Positions 1-5,607 of a stretch of 6,650 bases of DNA are shown piece by piece. The stretch is taken from the NCBI GenBank assembly GCA_023260935.1, contig JALQTL010000068.1, positions 1-6,650 on the forward strand, in the 5' to 3' direction. The first letter of the stretch is position 1. Every line of letters begins with the position of its first letter. The stretch comes from Paracoccaceae bacterium. GTDB taxonomy: Bacteria > Pseudomonadota > Alphaproteobacteria > Rhodobacterales > Rhodobacteraceae. Both the position numbers and the translations under genes were made by a program. The notes beneath the pieces are model-generated. The model was not told the DNA's origin. It searched no databases and saw only the letters and a list, made by a program, of their open reading frames with translations.

Positions 1-752
1 ACCTTTGGACTGTCATTGGAAACAGCGTGTGAAACGGTTCTCGCGGGCTGACTTGAAGTTTTCTGTCCAACTCGTTTTGGCAATAGCCGAGCAATTGCAT
101 CCATGGCAGGAAACATTGGTTTTACGTTCAGATTTACACCAAGGCTTTCAGCCCAGTCCTGCCACTTTTCTGCGTTGAACCGGTGTGAGATTGAAACAGC
201 GTGCCAAGGCGTACCGAAGGCATCAGCCAGGATCACCGCATGCATGGACTCCGCAATCACCAGCGGCGCCGCAGCCAGTTTGCGGATGACCTCGCGCGCC
301 TCGCCCTCGGGCGAGACATAGTCGACTCCTGCCTTCTCACAGAGCCGCCTCCAATCCATTCTTGAAACGGACTCATGATGCGGCACAAAGACCGGGCGGC
401 CGGATTTCGGGATGTTCTGAAACTCCGGCAGATCGGCGATCAGCACCGCCGGGTCGACGATCCCCACCTCGGGCGGCAGGCCCAGGGCCCTGGCCGAGCG
501 CGGGCCGCGCACGGCGACAAAGCGACATTCGGCCATCAAGGCCGCATCCGGCAGCCCGCCATAGCCCACGCCCGACCCCAGCACCACCTTGGGCACCCCG
601 CGCGGCAGCTTGTCATTGATCAGCGTGCCCACGCCCACCAGCAGATGGCCGGGCAGAACCTCGCGCCAGCCCGGCAGGATCTCGTCCCAAAGCCAGGTGT
701 TCAGGTCATCCCCGAAATTGCCCGAAGAGATGTGGTAGTGAAAGAGATCCAA
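1..752 (-). CDS. ExoV-like polysaccharide pyruvyl transferase, 3' end cut by window edge
   Basis: Open frame of 250 codons without a stop, continuing past the left edge. The predicted protein opens with LFHYHISSGNFGDDLN, the N-terminal signature of ExoV/polysaccharide pyruvyl transferase proteins (GNFGDDLN at residues 11-18). It continues with a GVGTLIND stretch, a VLGSGVG stretch, VRGPRSARALG, and an ESMHA motif around residues 168-172 that holds the family's conserved histidine (H171). A KW-x-DW-x-x-SL stretch typical of ExoV follows. Family role: transfer of a pyruvyl ketal from phosphoenolpyruvate to a sugar of an exopolysaccharide repeat unit, in the cytoplasm or at the inner membrane face. 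The start is TTG at 752: an in-frame TAG lies nine codons upstream with no ATG or GTG between, and the TTG fits the family N-terminus. The ribosome site is weak (ACGGAA). GC content falls to about 48% in the last 180 bases of the window, far below the 5' half. The exact sugar substrate cannot be told. Confidence 0.88.
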   Translation of the reverse strand, partial: MDLFHYHISSGNFGDDLNTWLWDEILPGWREVLPGHLLVGVGTLINDKLPRGVPKVVLGSGVGYGGLPDAALMAECRFVAVRGPRSARALGLPPEVGIVDPAVLIADLPEFQNIPKSGRPVFVPHHESVSRMDWRRLCEKAGVDYVSPEGEAREVIRKLAAAPLVIAESMHAVILADAFGTPWHAVSISHRFNAEKWQDWAESLGVNLNVKPMFPAMDAIARLLPKRVGQKTSSQPARTVSHAVSNDSPK

Positions 753-1078
753 GGAAATATTCCGTTCTGTTCGGGCCTAAACGCTTCGCGGCCCTGGGGC
801 GGAGGGATAGCGCAGAGACCCCGCCCCCGGCAAGGCGCCGCCCCCGGGGCAGGCGACAGCAGGCAAGAAGGGGCAGAAAAGGACACGCGCGCAACACATG
901 ACAGGCACCTGAGGCAGGGGCACCGGTCAGGCGGGCCGACCGGCAGCGAATGTCCTTGGGGTATCGGAGCAGAATGCGCCAATATGATGACGATGGGCCG
1001 AAAACGAAGCCCAAACGGGGGGCCGAATTCCGCACCGTCAGCCATCCCGCTCAGGCAAGTCTGGTCAGGGGGGCCGGA
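753..1078. other. Non-coding gap between acyltransferase and exoV-like gene
   Basis: A gap of 326 bases between two minus-strand genes. Open frames cross it on both strands, but their translations are rich in Cys, Arg and Pro, overlap the exoV-like start in another frame, and resemble no family. It contains a 10-base direct repeat, CCGCCCCCGG, at 821-830 and 838-847, and a perfect 6-base inverted repeat, CCGGTC/GACCGG, at 923-928 and 938-943. Neither has a T-run, so neither is a convincing terminator. It probably holds the 5' leader and perhaps the promoter of the exoV-like gene, but no clear -35/-10 pair was found. Confidence 0.55.
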
Positions 1079-2194
1079 TCAGGCGGGACCATAGCCCGAA
1101 GCCTGCCCTGCGGGAAGCGGGCGCAGGCTGGGGGCGAAGCGCTGTTCGACCTGCGTGGTGACCAGCCATGACAACGGCAGCGCCAGGGCAAAGGTGAACA
1201 GCGTCAGCAGCGCCAGATAGGCCCCTCGACCTGGATCCGGCCCCAGATCAAGCCCGTTGAGCAGATACATGCCCAGATACAGCGGGATCATGTGAAACAG
1301 GTAAAGCGCATAGGAAATCCGGCCCAGCCACTGCATCGGGCGGCTGGCCAGCAGCCCCAGCCCCGCCAGCCAGCGGCCCTGATCGCGGCGCAGCAGCAGC
1401 CAGCCGAAGAGGAAGATCCAGATCCCCGCCGCCGGATCGACGCCAAGGCCAACCGCCGCCGCCAGCAGCGCCACGCGCGTGCCCGTCAGCAACCGCGGAT
1501 TGCCCCAGTCGCGGCGCCAGGCCAGGAAACTGGCGATGCCCAAGGCAAAATAGGGCGCATAGCGGGCCAGCGAAGCGGGGTTGTCCCAGACCCGCAGCCC
1601 CAGCCGCCACAGCCCCAGGGACAGCGCCGCCACCAGCAGCCGCCGCCACAGGGGCCCGCGCATCAGCCCCAGAAACAGCAGGGGCGCCAGCGCATAGAAC
1701 TGAAACTCGGTCGAGATGTTCCAGGCCTGGCCCAGAAAGGCATAGGCCGCATCGGGCAGCAGGTCACGCGGGATCACCCCGTGCAACAGCGTGACATGGG
1801 CCAGCACATGCGCCACCGGCCGTTCGGCCGCCGAGGCCACGATCTGCAACCGGCTGTCCAGCCGCAGGCCCTGAAAGGGCGATCCCTCCAGCGCCAGACG
1901 CACCAGATCCGCCATCATGACAGACAGGGCAAAGGCCAGGATATAGACCGGGTAAAGCCGCCGGATCCGCCCGGCCATGAAGGTGCCATAGCCGGTCTGG
2001 CGGCGGTCCATCATCAGAAAGATCACAAAGCCGCTGAGGATGCAGAAGATCTGAACCCGCATGTGTTCGCCGAAAAGCGGCGCCAGCACCCCGAAGCGCA
2101 CGGCATCCACCCCCACCGATGGCAAAAGATGCACCCCCACCACCCAGACCGCAAGCAGCCCCCGCAGCCCGTCAAGTTCACGGATCTTGGACAT
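1079..2194 (-). CDS. Acyltransferase family 3 membrane protein, probable surface polysaccharide O-acetyltransferase
   Basis: 371-aa multi-spanning membrane protein of the Acyltransferase_3 (OafA/ExoZ/NodX) family. It begins with the hallmark LDGLRG (residues 7-12, with R11) followed by H22, the conserved Arg and His of the first helix. Next come CILSGFVI (51-58), RIRRLYPVY (76-84), a W-N-x-x-x-E-x-x-FY-x-x-x-P block at 158-171 and the late GRISYALYLFH block (291-301). About ten hydrophobic segments can be seen, and the length is normal for the family. Such enzymes move an acyl group, usually acetyl from acetyl-CoA, across the inner membrane onto sugars of exopolysaccharide, O-antigen or Nod factor. 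The ATG start is supported by GGAG four bases upstream and by the usual family N-terminus. The gene runs in the same direction as the exoV-like gene, so both probably decorate the same polymer. Three phased TTAA boxes lie 45-73 bases upstream of the start and may regulate it. Acyl donor and acceptor are inferred. Confidence 0.92.
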   Translation of the reverse strand: MSKIRELDGLRGLLAVWVVGVHLLPSVGVDAVRFGVLAPLFGEHMRVQIFCILSGFVIFLMMDRRQTGYGTFMAGRIRRLYPVYILAFALSVMMADLVRLALEGSPFQGLRLDSRLQIVASAAERPVAHVLAHVTLLHGVIPRDLLPDAAYAFLGQAWNISTEFQFYALAPLLFLGLMRGPLWRRLLVAALSLGLWRLGLRVWDNPASLARYAPYFALGIASFLAWRRDWGNPRLLTGTRVALLAAAVGLGVDPAAGIWIFLFGWLLLRRDQGRWLAGLGLLASRPMQWLGRISYALYLFHMIPLYLGMYLLNGLDLGPDPGRGAYLALLTLFTFALALPLSWLVTTQVEQRFAPSLRPLPAGQASGYGPA

Positions 2195-2239
2195 TCGGCT
2201 CCGCCGACAGGAAAGACTGCGCCGAGCCGAACATGGCCT

Positions 2240-2268
2240 GGTTAATTATTGGTTAAGAAACGCTTAAC
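2240..2268. promoter_or_regulatory. Triple TTAA array, candidate CtrA binding site
   Basis: Seen directly: TTAA at 2242-2245, 2253-2256 and 2264-2267, each pair separated by exactly 7 bases (11-base period). The first two are each preceded by GG and the third by GC. Read on the minus strand, two are followed by CC, giving TTAACC. TTAA-N7-TTAA is the known full-site consensus of CtrA, the cell-cycle response regulator of alphaproteobacteria, and TTAACC is its common half site. Here two full sites overlap by sharing the middle box. The array also contains a perfect inverted repeat GTTAAG-aaacg-CTTAAC at 2252-2268. It lies close upstream of the acyltransferase start and about 230 bases upstream of the outer-membrane lipoprotein start, so the acyltransferase is the likelier target. 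Binding by CtrA is inferred; the AT-rich block could also simply be a core promoter. Confidence 0.5.
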
Positions 2269-2274
2269 TCACCG

Positions 2275-2288
2275 CCCGGCAGGCCGGG
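2275..2288. repeat. Short GC-rich inverted repeat
   Basis: CCCGGC (2275-2280) and GCCGGG (2283-2288) form a perfect 6-base inverted repeat with a 2-base centre, right next to the TTAA array. A 2-base loop is too tight for a good hairpin, so if it matters it is more likely a protein site than an RNA structure. No T-run follows on either strand. Confidence 0.3.
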
Positions 2289-2310
2289 TCAGGGCATATC
2301 GGGGCCATGT

Positions 2311-2331
2311 CCTGCCCATATCCGGGGCAGG
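2311..2331. repeat. Perfect 7-base inverted repeat in the divergent intergenic region
   Basis: CCTGCCC (2311-2317) and GGGCAGG (2325-2331) are perfect inverted copies around a 7-base centre, ATATCCG. A similar CATATC-GGGG string also occurs shortly before, at 2295-2304, so CATATC(C)GGGG is present twice about 21 bases apart. It could be an operator for either flanking gene or an mRNA leader hairpin. No T-run is present, so it is not a terminator. Confidence 0.3.
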
Positions 2332-2377
2332 AAAGCCACGCTTGGGCCGCCATGACCGGCGGGCGGGGCGAAGGGTC

Positions 2378-2406
2378 TTGCTGACAGGGGGATGTCCCGT
2401 CATAGT
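2378..2406 (+). promoter_or_regulatory. Candidate sigma-70 promoter for the outer-membrane lipoprotein gene
   Basis: TTGCTG (2378-2383) and CATAGT (2401-2406) are separated by 17 bases, the optimal spacing. They match the TTGACA and TATAAT consensus at 3 of 6 and 4 of 6 positions. This would give a leader of about 85 bases before the ATG at 2498. The call rests on pattern only. Confidence 0.3.
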
Positions 2407-2424
2407 TTGCGCTCAGAAGAGCAG

Positions 2425-2445
2425 AAAAAACCGCCCCCAAGGGGC
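2425..2445 (-). terminator. Weak intrinsic-terminator-like hairpin on the minus strand
   Basis: Read on the minus strand, GCCCC (2445-2441) pairs with GGGGC (2437-2433) around a 3-base loop. Two G residues follow, then six T residues (2430-2425). It would stop antisense transcription leaving the lipoprotein gene before it enters the divergent promoter region. The stem is only five pairs and two bases separate it from the T-run, so this is a weak call. Confidence 0.25.
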
Positions 2446-2497
2446 ACCGACACGCAAGTCGACGCATACAGGCGTCCCGCACAGGACAAGGACAGAC

Positions 2498-3964
2498 ATG
2501 CCGCGCCACCGCCGGCACTTCCTCGGGCCATTCCGTCTGCCAGCGCGCCCTGCCTTGGCGGGCCCCGTCTTGGCGGGTCTTGTCATGACCTGTGCCCTGG
2601 CCGCCTGTCAGCCGGCCGGCCCCTATGCCGGGCCGCGCTTTCCCTTTGCCGCCAGCTATGCGGCCAAGACCGGCGGCACACCGGTGCTTCTGGCCGATAC
2701 CGCCTGGTGGACCGGGTTTCAGGATCCGGTGCTGGACCATCTGGTCACGCTGGCGCTGGCCGACAATCTGAGCCTTGCCGCCGCGCGCGAACGCGTGACC
2801 ATCGCCCGCGCCGACAGCCGCAGCCTGCCCGAAATGGCCAGCCTGACCCCCACGCTGGAGGCCCGCGCCCGTGACGGCAGCGCCGGGCGGCGTGACGAGG
2901 CCGAGGCCAGTCTGGGCCTGAGCTGGCTGCTGGACCCTTACGGGTTGCGGCGCGAACAGCTGAAAGCCGCCTGGGCCCGGGTCGAGGCCGCCGATGCCGA
3001 GGCCGATGCCGCCCGGCTGCTGGTGCTGTTCAACCTGTGCAACGCCTATGTCGACCTGCGCTATTACCAGCGCCTTCTGGCGGTGCGCCAGCAAGAGCTG
3101 GCCTCGCGGCGCCAGACCGAGGCGCTGGCCCGGTCGCTGCTGGAAAATGGCCGGGGCACCCAGTTCAACCTGACCCGCGCCCGCGCCCGCGTGGCCGATG
3201 TGCAGAGGCAGATCCCCACATTGGAAGCCCGCGTGCGGGTGCAGATGAACCAGATCGCCGTGCTGGCCGGCCGGGCGCCGGGAAATCTGGCGGGCAGCCT
3301 GGGGGTGGATCTGGCCAAGGGCAGCCATGGCCAGCCGCAATCGAAGATGCCGCCCGATATCGGCATCCCGGCCGATCTCTTGCGCAACCGGCCCGATATC
3401 CGCATCTCGGAACGGCTCTATTATGCCGCTTTGGCCGATCTGGGGGCGGCCCGGGCGGCGCTGATGCCGCGGCTGTCGCTGGGCGGGGCCATCACGCTGA
3501 CCTCGGTTTCGGGCGGGGCTTCGGTGCGCGATGCCTATTTCGGCCCGACGCTGACCCTGCCCGCCCTGCCAAACGATTCCCGCCGGGCCACGGTCGACAG
3601 CCGGCTGGCCGCGGCCCGGCTGGCCCATACCACCTGGAAAGCCACCGTGCTGGAGGCGATCCTGGAGGTGGAAAACGCGCTGTTGCAATATCAGGCCAGC
3701 CGCAAGGCCCGGGTCGCGACCGAGCGCAGCCTGATGCTGAACCGCGAGACGCAAGGCATGATCGCAGGGCTTCTGACCAGCGGCGATGCCACGATCGACG
3801 ATCTGCTGGATGCCGACCAGTCCGTCGCCGAGGCAGCCGCTGCCCTGACCGACGCCCGGCGCCAGCAGGGCCTTGACTACATCGCGCTGAACATCCGGCT
3901 GGGATCGGGCAGCCGCATCGGCACCACGCCGCAGACCCAGGCCGCGGTCGCCGCCAAACCCTGA
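2498..3964 (+). CDS. NodT/TolC-family outer-membrane factor lipoprotein
   Basis: 488 aa. The N-terminus has basic residues, a hydrophobic stretch and a lipobox LAAC with the lipidated cysteine at residue 37, so the mature protein should be an outer-membrane lipoprotein. The family pattern follows: WW-x-x-F-x-DP-x-L (70-79), ALADNLSLAAARERV (86-100), then long alpha-helical hairpins (about 157-255). The second repeat begins with IPADLLRNRPDIR (290-302) and ARAALMPRLSLGG (318-330) and ends with helices up to about 467. This is the RND-type outer-membrane factor architecture (two OEP repeats) at its usual length. Such proteins trimerise into a duct across the outer membrane and periplasm and work with an inner-membrane pump and adaptor, neither of which is in the window. 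The open frame extends upstream to 2249, but the ATG at 2498 is chosen because AAGGA precedes it by five bases and it gives a correct lipoprotein signal. Next to polysaccharide genes it may help export, or it may be a drug-efflux duct. Confidence 0.92.
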   Translation: MPRHRRHFLGPFRLPARPALAGPVLAGLVMTCALAACQPAGPYAGPRFPFAASYAAKTGGTPVLLADTAWWTGFQDPVLDHLVTLALADNLSLAAARERVTIARADSRSLPEMASLTPTLEARARDGSAGRRDEAEASLGLSWLLDPYGLRREQLKAAWARVEAADAEADAARLLVLFNLCNAYVDLRYYQRLLAVRQQELASRRQTEALARSLLENGRGTQFNLTRARARVADVQRQIPTLEARVRVQMNQIAVLAGRAPGNLAGSLGVDLAKGSHGQPQSKMPPDIGIPADLLRNRPDIRISERLYYAALADLGAARAALMPRLSLGGAITLTSVSGGASVRDAYFGPTLTLPALPNDSRRATVDSRLAAARLAHTTWKATVLEAILEVENALLQYQASRKARVATERSLMLNRETQGMIAGLLTSGDATIDDLLDADQSVAEAAAALTDARRQQGLDYIALNIRLGSGSRIGTTPQTQAAVAAKP

Positions 3965-3979
3965 GCCAGCCCAAGGGCC

Positions 3980-5185
3980 CTAGCGGCGCTTGGCAAAGAC
4001 CCGGTCGTAGGCCGCCAGAAGATGCGGCACCGAATGTTGCCAGCTGAGTTTTTCCAGCACCCGGGTGCGGCCGATGCGGCCCATCTCGGCGGCCTTTTCG
4101 GGGTTGTCGATCAGCCAGGCGATCTGCGCCGCGAAATCCACCGGATCATTGGCCCGGGCATAGACCGAGGCCTCGCCGGCCGAGGCGCGGCCCTCGGTCA
4201 GGTCGAACTGCACCACCGGCTTTTCAAGGGTCATGTATTCCATGACCTTGTTCATGGTGGAAATGTCGTTCATCGCGTTCTTCGGGTCGGGTGACACGCC
4301 GATATCGACCGCGTTCAGCGCCGCCAGCATGTCTTCGCCAAAAAGCGGCCCGGTAAAGGTGAAATGCCCCTCCAGCCCGCGGGCGGCGACATCGGCCTTC
4401 ACCTCTTCCAGCGTCGGGCCAAAGCCGATGATCAGGAAATGCACATCGCCATGGCCCAGCGTCTTGATCAGATGCTCGGCCGCCTGCACCAGAAGATCCA
4501 TCCCTTCCTGCTGGCCAATCACGCCGACATAGCCCATCACCGTCTTCGCGCCGCGGCGGTAATCGCGCTTGCCCGGGCCGGGCAGGAAGATCTCGACCTT
4601 CGGGGCCGAGCGCACCACGAAGACATCCTCGGGCGCCATCTTGCCCCGGGTGATGGCCACGCGGCGAAAGCTTTCGTTGGTGGCCATGCTGACATCGGCC
4701 ACGGCAAAGGTGATGCGTTCCCAGATCAGCATCACCTTGTAGAGCAGCCCGCGCTTGTTGAACTTGGCCTCGAAAAGCTCGGGGCAGACATCGTGGTGAT
4801 CGAACAGATAGCGCACCCCCGCCAGCCGGTAGCGCAAGGCCAGCAGCCAGATCAGATCGGGCGGGTTGCAGCCATGGATCACGTCAAAACCCTGTTCGCG
4901 CCGCACCACCCGCGCCAGCCGGAACATGTGCCACAGCGACAAAAGATATTCGCGCGCATAGGCCACGGCCCCGGAATGGGCCTCGGGCGGTTCGGGATAG
5001 CGGTAGATATGGACGCCCTGAATTTCCTCGCGGGGTTTGGTCCAGCCCCGACCCATCGGACAGATCACCGATACATGATAGCCGGCCTCGGTCAGCGACG
5101 TGGCTTCCAGCCAGACGCGGCGATCAAGCGGGACGGGAAGGTTCTCGACCACGATCAGAACGCGGCGGGAGGGTTCAAATGGCAT
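3980..5185 (-). CDS. Family 4 glycosyltransferase, probable exopolysaccharide sugar transferase
   Basis: 401-aa GT-B fold enzyme of the GT4 (glycosyl transferases group 1) type. The N-terminal domain contains VLIVVENLPVPLDRRVWLEA (9-28), HGCNPPDLIW (104-113) and DHHDVCPELFEAKF (129-142). The C-terminal nucleotide-sugar domain begins at GYVGVIGQQEGMDLL (218-232), passes IGFGP (253-257) and carries GVSPDPKNAMND (296-307) and STMNKVMEYMTLEKPVV (309-325), ending with the usual SW-x-x-S helix. This subgroup is common in capsule and exopolysaccharide clusters; it transfers a sugar from a nucleotide donor to a lipid-linked glycan at the cytoplasmic face. No signal peptide or membrane helix is seen. 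The ATG fits the family N-terminus, although the ribosome site (GAGCAGGG) is mediocre. It converges with the lipoprotein gene, with only 15 bases between the stop codons and no good terminator. Donor and acceptor sugars cannot be read from the sequence. Confidence 0.92.
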   Translation of the reverse strand: MPFEPSRRVLIVVENLPVPLDRRVWLEATSLTEAGYHVSVICPMGRGWTKPREEIQGVHIYRYPEPPEAHSGAVAYAREYLLSLWHMFRLARVVRREQGFDVIHGCNPPDLIWLLALRYRLAGVRYLFDHHDVCPELFEAKFNKRGLLYKVMLIWERITFAVADVSMATNESFRRVAITRGKMAPEDVFVVRSAPKVEIFLPGPGKRDYRRGAKTVMGYVGVIGQQEGMDLLVQAAEHLIKTLGHGDVHFLIIGFGPTLEEVKADVAARGLEGHFTFTGPLFGEDMLAALNAVDIGVSPDPKNAMNDISTMNKVMEYMTLEKPVVQFDLTEGRASAGEASVYARANDPVDFAAQIAWLIDNPEKAAEMGRIGRTRVLEKLSWQHSVPHLLAAYDRVFAKRR

Positions 5186-5230
5186 TCGGGCCCTGCTCGG
5201 GGATCGGTCAGACTATGATTTCCAGCCAGA

Positions 5231-5259
5231 GCCATAACGGGATGAGGCTGGCAAGCCAA
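5231..5259 (-). promoter_or_regulatory. Candidate promoter for the glycosyltransferase gene
   Basis: On the minus strand TTGGCT (5259-5254) and TATGGC (5236-5231) are 17 bases apart, each matching the sigma-70 hexamers at about three positions. It would start transcription about 40 bases before the ATG at 5185. An imperfectly placed inverted repeat, CCAGCC (5222-5227) and GGCTGG (5246-5251), overlaps it and might be an operator. Pattern only. Confidence 0.22.
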
Positions 5260-5400
5260 GGCATTTCACCCTGCCCCCCCGATCCCGGGGTGCAACAGGG
5301 CGGATCATTGCCGCAAAAGGCCAAAGTTGCGCTTTGTAAACGGGCGAAGCTGGGTTAGCCTCGTTTCCAAAACAAGAACAATGAACGGTGAGGAGGGGGC

Positions 5401-5574
5401 ATGTTGAACATTCTTGCACTCATGGTGACCGGCAGTCTGGTCACGGCCTTCGGGGCCGTGCTGCTGTCGACCCATCCCCCCGGCCTGTTGCAGGTGGCCG
5501 GGGCCTATGTGATCGGCGGGCTGATCGGCACGCTTTGCGCGGTCTGGCTGGCAGACCGGGTGCAGATGGACTGA
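5401..5574 (+). CDS. Small two-helix membrane protein of unknown function (57 aa)
   Basis: An ATG at 5401 opens a 57-codon frame ending in TGA, preceded by AGGAGG (5391-5396) four bases upstream, the strongest ribosome site in the window. The protein begins MLNILALMVTGSLVTAFGAV. It has two hydrophobic segments, about residues 3-22 and 29-51, joined by a short THPPG turn. The second is rich in glycine (GAYVIGGLIG). It ends with a short polar tail, ADRVQMD. There is almost no hydrophilic part, so it is an inner-membrane miniprotein with either two helices or a hairpin. No family is recognised. It is divergent from the glycosyltransferase and convergent with the DUF1684 gene (33 bases between stops), so it is probably transcribed alone. 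A short inverted repeat, CAAAG-N5-CTTTG (5322-5336), lies upstream and might belong to its promoter. Confidence 0.75.
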   Translation: MLNILALMVTGSLVTAFGAVLLSTHPPGLLQVAGAYVIGGLIGTLCAVWLADRVQMD

Positions 5575-5607
5575 ACCGGGGCGGTCCGCGGGTACATCCG
5601 GGCCGCG

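Noticed and set aside
701..1045. A 114-codon minus-strand frame and a 109-codon overlapping one in the gap before the exoV-like gene
   Set aside because: The translations are Cys/Pro/Arg-rich, have no family resemblance, and overlap the exoV-like start out of frame.
1292..2245. A 317-codon plus-strand frame antisense to the acyltransferase
   Set aside because: Its Gln/Pro/His-rich composition marks it as a shadow; the minus-strand product has all acyltransferase-3 motifs.
2310..2387. A 25-codon plus-strand frame in the divergent intergenic region, considered as a leader peptide
   Set aside because: No ribosome site, and the residue content shows no leader-peptide pattern such as a run of one regulatory amino acid.
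2249..2497. An 83-codon N-terminal extension of the lipoprotein gene
   Set aside because: It would bury the lipoprotein signal inside the protein, cross the TTAA array and promoter region, and lacks a ribosome site; the ATG at 2498 has AAGGA and a proper signal peptide.
2264..3754. A 496-codon frame antisense to the outer-membrane lipoprotein
   Set aside because: It is very rich in Gln, Gly and His, typical of the antisense shadow of a GC-rich gene; the plus-strand product is a clear NodT-family protein.
3949..3988. Possible bidirectional terminator between the convergent lipoprotein and glycosyltransferase genes (CGCCGC/GCGGCG with an inner GCCC-AA-GGGC)
   Set aside because: The outer loop is long, the inner stem is four pairs, and there is no T-run on either strand.
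5587..5605. Hairpin CGCGG/CCGCG between the small membrane protein gene and the DUF1684 gene
   Set aside because: A five-base stem with a long loop and no T-run is expected by chance in such GC-rich DNA.
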